Source: Planctomycetes bacterium SM23_32 (lineage in GTDB: Bacteria; Planctomycetota; Brocadiia; SM23-32). Taken from it: a stretch of 6,389 bases of DNA. The notes beneath the pieces were generated by a model. The model had not been told where the DNA came from. It ran no database searches and worked only from the letters and a program-made list of their open reading frames with translations. The stretch is from contig LJUE01000227.1 of the NCBI GenBank assembly GCA_001303885.1, positions 1 through 6,389 on the forward strand, read 5' to 3'. A program made the translations under genes and the position numbers. This document shows positions 1-4,473 of this stretch, piece by piece; the first letter of the stretch is position 1; every line of letters begins with the position of its first letter.

Positions 1-373
1 ACTCGCGCATCACGCTCAGGGGCGCCTGCATGGCGCCGCGCAGTGCCTGGTCCATGGCCCGGCGGCGGGCCGCCTTCTGCTCGTCGCTCTCCCGGGGCAT
101 CGCGTAGGCGGCGTCCACGGCGCCGTATGCCTCCACGTCGCGGTCCACCAGCCCGAGCAGCGCCTCCCGGCGCGTGGCAAGCTCGCCGAGCATGGCGCGC
201 ACCTCGTCCTCCACGTCGGCGAACTTCCGCTTGCCGGCCGTGAAGTTGGCGGCCATCTCGCTCATCGCCGCCGCCAGGGCGCCGGCGAGCGCGCTGACGC
301 TGCCGCCGCCGGGCGCCGGCTTCTGGGCGGCGGCGTCGGCCACGTAAGCTCCAAGTTCCCCGTGCCGGTACAT
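1..373 (-). CDS. Cyclodeaminase/cyclohydrolase family protein (FTCD_C), N-terminal part, cut by window edge
   Basis: I translated this frame directly; 124 complete residues are visible before the left edge. It begins MYRHGELGAYVADAAAQ and continues with PAPGGGSVSALAGALAAAM (residues 19-37), followed by an alanine-rich helix, then MAANFTAGKRKFADVE. This glycine-loop motif and the helical remainder are typical of the formiminotetrahydrofolate cyclodeaminase / methenyltetrahydrofolate cyclohydrolase (FchA-like) fold. Family members act in the cytosol on 5-formimino- or 5,10-methenyl-THF in one-carbon metabolism. Stand-alone bacterial members are about 180-210 aa, so roughly 60% is present. The ATG lies 8 nt after the L,D-transpeptidase stop, and the purine-rich GGAGTGAGG spanning that stop serves as ribosome binding site, so the two genes are very probably cotranscribed. 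Which of the two reactions it catalyses cannot be told from this fragment. Confidence 0.85.
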   Translation of the reverse strand, partial: MYRHGELGAYVADAAAQKPAPGGGSVSALAGALAAAMSEMAANFTAGKRKFADVEDEVRAMLGELATRREALLGLVDRDVEAYGAVDAAYAMPRESDEQKAARRRAMDQALRGAMQAPLSVMRE

Positions 374-381
374 GCGCCGCC

Positions 382-1398
382 TCACTCCACCACGCGCACG
401 CGCATGCCGACCCGGGCGAAGCCGTAGAACTCGATCACGTCCTCGTTGCGCATCCGGATGCAGCCGTTGGAGCACTTCGTGCCGATGGTCGCCTCCTCGT
501 TGGTGCCGTGTATGCCCAGGCCCGTGGCGCCCGGCTCGTCGCGGAACCCTATCCACCGCTCGCCCAGCAGGTGGCCCTCCTCGCCGTACTCGACGATGCC
601 GCCGCCGGGCTTGTACCAGCGGGGCCGCACAAGCATGCTGTCCACCGTGAACTCCCCGCTCGGCGTCAGGTCGTCCCGGCCGATGCCGATGCCGTACTCC
701 TTCACGTAGAGCCCATCCATCAGGAGTGCCATGCGGAACTCGCTCTTGACGGCCACGGCGCCGGGGGTGGCGGTGGGCACCTTGAGCTGCTGCCCCACGC
801 TGAGCCGGTCGGTGCTCATGCCGTTGAGGAACTGGATCGTGCGCCAGTTGACGCCGTACTTCTTGCCGATGACGGTCAGCGTCTCGCCCGGCTGGACGAC
901 GTGCACGACGGCGCCTTCGAGGTTGCGGGGATTCAGAAAGGTCTGCCGGCTGGCGTAGTCGAGCAGCTCACGCAGGGAGCGCGCAAGTTCCCCGCGGGAG
1001 GACAGGTAGAGCCCGGTGAGTACGGGACGAGCCTCGGAGAAACGACCCTCTTTCAGCAGCGCCACTCCCTCCTGCAGGGCGGCCATCCTGGCGCTGTCCG
1101 CAGGCTCTTCGGCAGGCGCATCCTCCTGAGCCGGAGCCGGATGCGGCGGCTCCTCGGCAGTGACGGCAGAGAGCCTCATCCGCTCGGCCGGCTCAGCGGC
1201 CCTGGGCGCCTGCTGGGCGGGAGCCCCGCCCAGCGCTGCGGCCACGGCCGACTGCCCGGGTGGCGCCGCGACTGCGCCCGGGTGAGGGTCTGGCTGTCCC
1301 GGCGCGGCGGGCTCGCGCGCCGGCTCAGACCCGCGGGACCTGGAGATGACGATGCCGATGATGGCGGCTGCAAACAGCAGAACCAGTAGCTTTCTCAT
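382..1398 (-). CDS. Membrane-anchored LysM and L,D-transpeptidase (YkuD) protein, 338 aa
   Basis: This is a predicted periplasmic peptidoglycan L,D-transpeptidase that would form 3-3 cross-links or attach ligands to the wall. Residues 1-3 are MRK and about 4-19 form a hydrophobic helix (signal anchor). A Pro/Ala/Glu-rich linker follows to about residue 100, then a short TPR-like helical stretch (ALQEGVALLKEGRFSEARPV, about 107-126). A LysM domain spans about 166-208 (HVVQPGETLTVIGKKYGV...LSVGQQLKVP). The YkuD domain spans about 217-338, with the signature H297-GTN and S310-NGC-IRM; C313 is the predicted nucleophile. The domain is complete and ends at residue 338. I chose the ATG at 1398 because it starts a classical basic-plus-hydrophobic signal; the frame is open upstream to a TTG at 1473, but that would add 25 residues without a signal-like pattern. 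The ribosome binding site is weak (GGATAGGGG). It is followed after 8 nt by the FTCD_C gene. Confidence 0.93.
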   Translation of the reverse strand: MRKLLVLLFAAAIIGIVISRSRGSEPAREPAAPGQPDPHPGAVAAPPGQSAVAAALGGAPAQQAPRAAEPAERMRLSAVTAEEPPHPAPAQEDAPAEEPADSARMAALQEGVALLKEGRFSEARPVLTGLYLSSRGELARSLRELLDYASRQTFLNPRNLEGAVVHVVQPGETLTVIGKKYGVNWRTIQFLNGMSTDRLSVGQQLKVPTATPGAVAVKSEFRMALLMDGLYVKEYGIGIGRDDLTPSGEFTVDSMLVRPRWYKPGGGIVEYGEEGHLLGERWIGFRDEPGATGLGIHGTNEEATIGTKCSNGCIRMRNEDVIEFYGFARVGMRVRVVE

Positions 1399-1443
1399 GC
1401 CCCTATCCGTGCAAGAGACCGCTGGAAGCGACGCACCGCGCTT

Positions 1444-1473
1444 ACGGTAGCGAACCGGAAAGCCCGGATTCAA
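1444..1473 (-). promoter_or_regulatory. Candidate sigma70-like promoter for the L,D-transpeptidase gene
   Basis: On the minus strand TTGAAT (1468-1473) is followed after 18 nt by TACCGT (1444-1449). The -35 matches four of six consensus bases and the -10 three of six. The predicted start of transcription would be near 1437, leaving a leader of about 40 nt before the ATG at 1398. The same TTGAAT hexamer occurs in the stronger promoter upstream of the diguanylate cyclase. Support is moderate to weak and rests on position and hexamers only. Confidence 0.35.
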
Positions 1474-1495
1474 GGGGCGCGCAAACGCCGACCGC

Positions 1496-1513
1496 GCCGG
1501 GCGCTTACCCGGC
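1496..1513 (-). terminator. Candidate hairpin between the cyclase unit and the L,D-transpeptidase
   Basis: A perfect 6-bp inverted repeat (GCCGGG / CCCGGC) encloses a 6-nt loop. A competing 5-bp pairing (GCGCT at 1501-1505 with AGCGC at 1514-1518) overlaps it. The hairpin sits just upstream of the putative L,D-transpeptidase promoter and after the preceding transcription unit, where a terminator would be expected. There is no clear T run on the minus-strand 3' side, so it could equally be Rho-dependent or of no function. Confidence 0.22.
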
Positions 1514-1638
1514 AGCGCAAGGGGTTGGCAGGCAAGGCCTTAGGCAGGATCACAGCGCGCTGGAAGGACAGCGGTCGCAGGGAGAATGGAGAGCGATTTT
1601 CGCGGCCGGAAGCAACCAGGCTCCGAGGCGGGCGGTCC

Positions 1639-1743
1639 TCACTGCCTGCTGCGCAGGGAACGCACGATCCGCCAGCCGGCGCCGGCCAGCCCTGCCAGGA
1701 TGAGGGCGGCTCCGGCTGCAATGAAGATGGTGCCCACCGCCAA
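1639..1743 (-). CDS. Possible small single-helix membrane protein, 34 aa, TTG start
   Basis: No family recognised. The frame reads MAVGTIFIAAGAALILAGLA followed by GAGWRIVRSLRSRQ and TGA. It has one hydrophobic helix rich in Ala, Gly, Ile and Leu, then a basic tail (R-x-x-R-x-x-R-x-R), the usual layout of a small inner-membrane protein with a cytoplasmic positive end. The TTG at 1743 is preceded by GGGGGA with 7 nt spacing; a GTG two codons later is an alternative. The frame stays open upstream into the 3' end of the GGDEF gene with no ATG, so it might instead be the displaced C-terminus of a longer or frameshifted protein. It begins 59 nt after the GGDEF stop on the same strand, so cotranscription is plausible. 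The membrane helix is plain to see; expression is inference. Confidence 0.35.
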   Translation of the reverse strand: MAVGTIFIAAGAALILAGLAGAGWRIVRSLRSRQ

Positions 1744-1802
1744 CGCTGGTTCCCCCGAATCTGCCCGAGAAGCGGCTGCCCCGGAGGCGCCGCTGCCTCG
1801 CC

Positions 1803-2657
1803 TCAGGGCCGACCCCGGCCTTCGATGGCCTGCTCGTCGCGGACGCTCTCGAGGATGCGCTTGCCGGCCAGATCGGAGCTGATGAACTGGTCGGCCATGC
1901 CCACCCGGTTGCCGCCCTGCTCCTTGGCGTCGTAGACGGCGTTGTCGGCGGCCGTGATGACGTTGTCCATCGTCTCGCCGTTGACCGGGAAGGCCGCTAC
2001 GCCGATGCTGACGCGGATGAAGTCTATGACGCGCTCGTCGCCGATCTCCAGGACGTAGTTCTCGACCGCTTCACGCAGGCGCTCGGCAAGGACATAGGCC
2101 TCGCGGCGGTCAGTCTGCGGCAGAATGGCCAGGAACTCGTCGCCCCCGATGCGCCCGAACACGTCGCAGGACCGCGTCTTCTGCGTGAGCTGGGTGGCGA
2201 TCTGCTCCAACACGACGTTGCCCACCTGATGGCCGAACCGGTCGTTGACCTGCTTGAACCCGTCCAGATCCAGGTACAGCAGCGCCGTGAAGCCGCCATG
2301 ACGCCGCGTGCGCTCGGACTCCTCGGCCAGCCGCAGGTCCAGGTACCGGTAGTTGAAGACGCCGGTCACCTCGTCAATGAACGTCTTGTGCCGGAGGGCC
2401 TCCTTCATCTTCTCCGAGGCGCAGACCTGGGAGTAGAACCCGTAGGCCGTGACAACGAACGACCACATCAGGATGGCGGGGTAGGAAACGCGGAAGGTCT
2501 GGGGAAGGTCCGCCCAGTCCGGAAGCAAGAAGGCCACGACCATCAGCAGCAGCAAGCTAAGACAGAACGAGCCGACGAAGATGCGACGCAGGCGCAGCTC
2601 GATCTCCTCGATCTCGTGCTCAGTCATGATCGAACGACGCCCGGGCGTGACGCCCAT
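1803..2657 (-). CDS. Membrane-bound diguanylate cyclase (GGDEF domain), 284 aa
   Basis: Predicted to make cyclic di-GMP from two GTP at the inner membrane. Two hydrophobic helices lie at about residues 27-46 and 57-77, with a short loop between them and no recognisable sensor domain. A charged helix (about 80-95) leads to the GGDEF domain, beginning DEVTGVFNYRYL (about 96-107, the usual DxLTGLxNR position). The metal/substrate segment LDLDGFKQVNDRFGHQVGN is at 129-147 and the active-site GGDEF at 171-175. R162-S-C-D165 lies at the standard RxxD inhibitory-site position, so product inhibition is predicted. The catalytic motif is intact, so it should be active. I chose the ATG at 2657 because GAGGTGA lies just upstream; the ATG ten codons later (MTEHE) lacks a ribosome binding site. 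The frame is open far upstream, but that stretch overlaps lepB and looks non-coding. The likely promoter is at 2689-2717. Confidence 0.95.
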   Translation of the reverse strand: MGVTPGRRSIMTEHEIEEIELRLRRIFVGSFCLSLLLLMVVAFLLPDWADLPQTFRVSYPAILMWSFVVTAYGFYSQVCASEKMKEALRHKTFIDEVTGVFNYRYLDLRLAEESERTRRHGGFTALLYLDLDGFKQVNDRFGHQVGNVVLEQIATQLTQKTRSCDVFGRIGGDEFLAILPQTDRREAYVLAERLREAVENYVLEIGDERVIDFIRVSIGVAAFPVNGETMDNVITAADNAVYDAKEQGGNRVGMADQFISSDLAGKRILESVRDEQAIEGRGRP

Positions 2658-2659
2658 CC

Positions 2660-2668
2660 CATCACCTC
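2660..2668 (-). promoter_or_regulatory. Ribosome binding site deciding the GGDEF start
   Basis: On the minus strand the leader ends GCGAGGTGATGGG before ATG at 2657. GAGGTGA is close to the ideal anti-SD complement with short spacing. It supports the start at 2657 over the internal ATG of MTEHE, which has no comparable sequence. A second ATG at 2662 overlaps this site but is in another frame. Confidence 0.6.
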
Positions 2669-2688
2669 GCGCTGTTTCACCTAACGAG

Positions 2689-2717
2689 AGGATAGCGCAT
2701 GGCCCGCCCACATTCAA
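2689..2717 (-). promoter_or_regulatory. Sigma70-like promoter for the diguanylate cyclase
   Basis: On the minus strand TTGAAT (2712-2717) and TATCCT (2689-2694) are separated by exactly 17 nt, each matching four of six consensus bases. Transcription would start near 2682, giving a short leader of about 25 nt with a strong ribosome binding site. It lies downstream of the two hairpins that follow lepB, as expected for an independent transcription unit. It stands out because the surroundings are very GC-rich. Confidence 0.6.
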
Positions 2718-2760
2718 GCAGGCGGCCCCCCGGAGGGCCTTGTGGGGCTCCTCGCCGGCC

Positions 2761-2789
2761 CGGCCCAGGCTCCAGGCGCGCCTGGGCCG
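2761..2789 (-). terminator. Second hairpin after lepB (10-bp perfect stem)
   Basis: CGGCCCAGGC (2761-2770) and GCCTGGGCCG (2780-2789) form a perfect 10-bp stem with a 9-nt loop. It lies about 43 nt after the lepB stop and upstream of the promoter of the next gene. No T run follows on either strand, so it is not a textbook intrinsic terminator. It may be a 3'-end stabilising or Rho-assisted structure closing the lepA-lepB message. Confidence 0.4.
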
Positions 2790-2805
2790 TCCCTGACCGC
2801 CCGTG

Positions 2806-2832
2806 CCGGCGGCCTGAGGCGGGTGCCGCCGG
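2806..2832 (-). terminator. First hairpin after lepB (8-bp perfect stem abutting the stop codon)
   Basis: CCGGCGGC (2806-2813) and GCCGCCGG (2825-2832) form a perfect 8-bp stem with an 11-nt loop. The stem starts at the base immediately after the lepB TGA (2833-2835). With the second hairpin at 2761-2789 it makes a tandem pair in the lepB 3' region. There is no T run, so a role as terminator or mRNA stabiliser is inferred from position and stability. Confidence 0.35.
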
Positions 2833-4449
2833 TCACAAAGGCGTCCCGAAAAACGCGCCCCTGACCGGCCCTTGGGCTCCGTGGTCCCGCCGACGCGGGA
2901 CGAGGCAGGCCCCGACGCCCGCCGCCCTACGGCCGCGGCGGCCCCCCCTACGGCCCGGCGGCGCGGCAGGCACGCCCGGCTCCTCCCACCGCCGGCTGTC
3001 GCTGCTGGCGGGGCTGTTGTCGCCGAGCACGAAGTACTCGTCCTGCTCCAGTTCCTGGGCGGCGAGTTCTTCCCCCAGATTACCCACATTGCCATAGTGG
3101 ACGTCGCGTTCGATGACGATCCTGTCCCACCGCACCTGCACTCTTCGCCCCCCGAAGTGCACGCCGCGCCGCCCCCCCGCGCCGGCCCGATAGTCGAAGC
3201 GGAATACCTCGTCGTCCCCGATGCGGGCGACGAGCCTGTCGTCGTAGTTCTCCAGCGTCAGCCATTGCGGCTCCCCCACACCGAGCCCCCGCGCAGGGGC
3301 CTCCTGGACGGTATGCCCCTCGTCCCGGAGCACGGCGGCCGCCTGCGGACCCACGCCCACCGAGACGGTGAAGCTGCGTCCGGCGTCGTCAATGCCCAGG
3401 ATGACGTCGCCCCCACCGGGGGCTTTGTCCAAGACGGTGACGCGCGCCCTAATGCGGCAGTCACCCACCTCTTGCCGCCCGGGCGACCCGAGCGTGCGGG
3501 GCGCCACTTCGAAGCTCAGACCATCGTAGGAGTAGAAGTCTACGATCCGCCGGCCGAACGAGGCCATCACCGGCTCGGCGGCGTCGCGGGCGTCGAGCGT
3601 GAGGGGGGCCGCCCCGAGCCCCAGGCGCCAGCACTGCGGCGCCGGCCCGAGGTCCCAGGTCGGCTTCACCTCGCGCCGGGGCATGAAGTCCGAATCGAAC
3701 ACGTGGAACCAGAGCTCCTTCTGCACGTGGTCCGGTTTGCGCGCGATCCGGCCGTTGATGTAGACGTCGCCGTCCCGGAGCGCCACCTCTTCCCCCGGCA
3801 GGCCCACCACGCGCTTGATGAAGCTCTTGGTGGCCACGTCGAAGTCGGTGCCGCCGCAATCGGGACAGATGGCTTCCTCCACCGACCGCACCTGTCCGCG
3901 CCAGCCGCAGGTGCGGCATCTGAGTGAGTAGTAGGGGTAGAGGAAGACCACGACCTCCCAGCGGCGGGGCTGGCGGAAGCGGTAGATGAACTTGTTGACG
4001 AAGATGCGACTGGCCCGGCGCTGCACGCGGTTGGCGGCGTCCGTTGGCGCCAGCGCAACGCCGGCGGAGGTCCGGGCGGCGTTCCATATCCAGTCCGGCC
4101 CCCGGAAGACAAGAGGCTGGTTGCGCTCGTCGAACGTGGCCGCCCCTTCCCAGTGGTAGCGGCAGTTCGGGCACTCCACCTGTCCGGTTCCCGCCGCCCT
4201 GTCGCGGCCGACGTTGAAGACCCATCCGCAGTTGGGGCACCGCACTTCGTTGTGCACCCCGACCAGCGTGGGCGCCATGCTGCCGTGCTGGATGCGGAAC
4301 GCCTCCACCACGACCTGCCTCAGCAGAAGCACGATCAGGACCAGGATGGCGAAGTACTCCAGGTTGTCCCGCAGGGCGGTCCGTTCGCGCGGGGGGCCGG
4401 CGCGAAGGGCACTGCCGCGCGTGTCACGGGGCGGCTTCTGTCGGGCCAC
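2833..4449 (-). CDS. lepB: Signal peptidase I with zinc-ribbon and beta-rich insertions, 538 aa
   Basis: Membrane serine-lysine endopeptidase (family S26) that removes signal peptides from exported proteins. One transmembrane helix spans about residues 31-49. Box B is QHGSMAPTL with nucleophile S57; the general base is K212 in SFIKRVVGLPGE; the box E equivalent is LGDNSPASSDSR (475-486). This gene is far longer than typical SPase I (about 180-330 aa). Two CxxC...CxxC ribbons are inserted: Cys 71/74/93/96 and Cys 178/181/195/198. A beta-rich segment (about 270-450), including LTLENYDDRLVARIGDDEVF, lies between the Lys box and box E and looks concanavalin/LamG-like. After box E the tail is Arg/Gly/Pro-rich and the usual VP-x-G-x-A-x-x-x-FWP ending is not clear. 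The GTG start at 4449 is supported by GAGGAG 7 nt upstream. It follows lepA by 24 nt, as in the classical lepA-lepB operon. Confidence 0.93.
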   Translation of the reverse strand: MARQKPPRDTRGSALRAGPPRERTALRDNLEYFAILVLIVLLLRQVVVEAFRIQHGSMAPTLVGVHNEVRCPNCGWVFNVGRDRAAGTGQVECPNCRYHWEGAATFDERNQPLVFRGPDWIWNAARTSAGVALAPTDAANRVQRRASRIFVNKFIYRFRQPRRWEVVVFLYPYYSLRCRTCGWRGQVRSVEEAICPDCGGTDFDVATKSFIKRVVGLPGEEVALRDGDVYINGRIARKPDHVQKELWFHVFDSDFMPRREVKPTWDLGPAPQCWRLGLGAAPLTLDARDAAEPVMASFGRRIVDFYSYDGLSFEVAPRTLGSPGRQEVGDCRIRARVTVLDKAPGGGDVILGIDDAGRSFTVSVGVGPQAAAVLRDEGHTVQEAPARGLGVGEPQWLTLENYDDRLVARIGDDEVFRFDYRAGAGGRRGVHFGGRRVQVRWDRIVIERDVHYGNVGNLGEELAAQELEQDEYFVLGDNSPASSDSRRWEEPGVPAAPPGRRGGRRGRRAAGVGACLVPRRRDHGAQGPVRGAFFGTPL

Positions 4450-4456
4450 GGGACTG

Positions 4457-4462
4457 CTCCTC
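4457..4462 (-). promoter_or_regulatory. Ribosome binding site of lepB, supporting a GTG start
   Basis: On the minus strand GAGGAG is followed by 7 nt (CAGTCCC) and then GTG at 4447-4449. It lies wholly inside the 24-nt gap after the lepA stop, so lepB can be translated independently from the shared message. No ATG in this frame lies near; the next in-frame Met is M58 inside the catalytic motif. Confidence 0.7.
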
Positions 4463-4473
4463 GGCGGACGAGG

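Larger units (their letters stand above)
1399..1802. other. Non-coding or weakly coding gap between the GGDEF gene and the L,D-transpeptidase
   Basis: This stretch of about 400 nt has no clearly homologous gene. It holds, in minus-strand order, the possible 34-codon membrane ORF (1639-1743), about 125 nt with nothing I can assign, the hairpin at 1496-1513, the promoter-like hexamers at 1444-1473, and the leader of the L,D-transpeptidase. Other open frames here are short, Arg/Pro-rich and show no signal peptide, domain motif or convincing ribosome binding site. Confidence 0.5.

Noticed and set aside
43..243. Short plus-strand frame at the left edge
   Set aside because: Almost entirely Arg/Pro/Ala; the minus strand here encodes the FTCD_C domain.
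508..1389. Long plus-strand open frame (about 293 codons) opposite the L,D-transpeptidase
   Set aside because: It mirrors the minus-strand gene, whose LysM and YkuD motifs are unmistakable. The plus-strand translation is His/Arg/Gly-rich with no domain motif; long antisense frames are expected in GC-rich coding sequence.
1470..1721. Minus-strand open frame of 83 codons upstream of the L,D-transpeptidase
   Set aside because: No homology-like motif, no signal or helix, Arg/Pro-rich composition; it overlaps the membrane-helix frame, which looks more protein-like.
2658..3095. N-terminal extension of the GGDEF frame by about 146 residues
   Set aside because: It would overlap the 3' end of lepB, is low-complexity Arg/Gly/Ala-rich, and would bypass a strong ribosome binding site and promoter that fit the start at 2657.
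2872..3927. Long plus-strand open frame (about 351 codons) opposite lepB
   Set aside because: It is antisense to the signal peptidase catalytic and insert regions, is Pro/Arg/His-rich and shows no known motif or ribosome binding site.
3461..4240. Second minus-strand open frame (about 259 codons) inside lepB
   Set aside because: Out-of-frame shadow rich in Arg, Gly and Pro; the lepB frame carries all the conserved motifs here.
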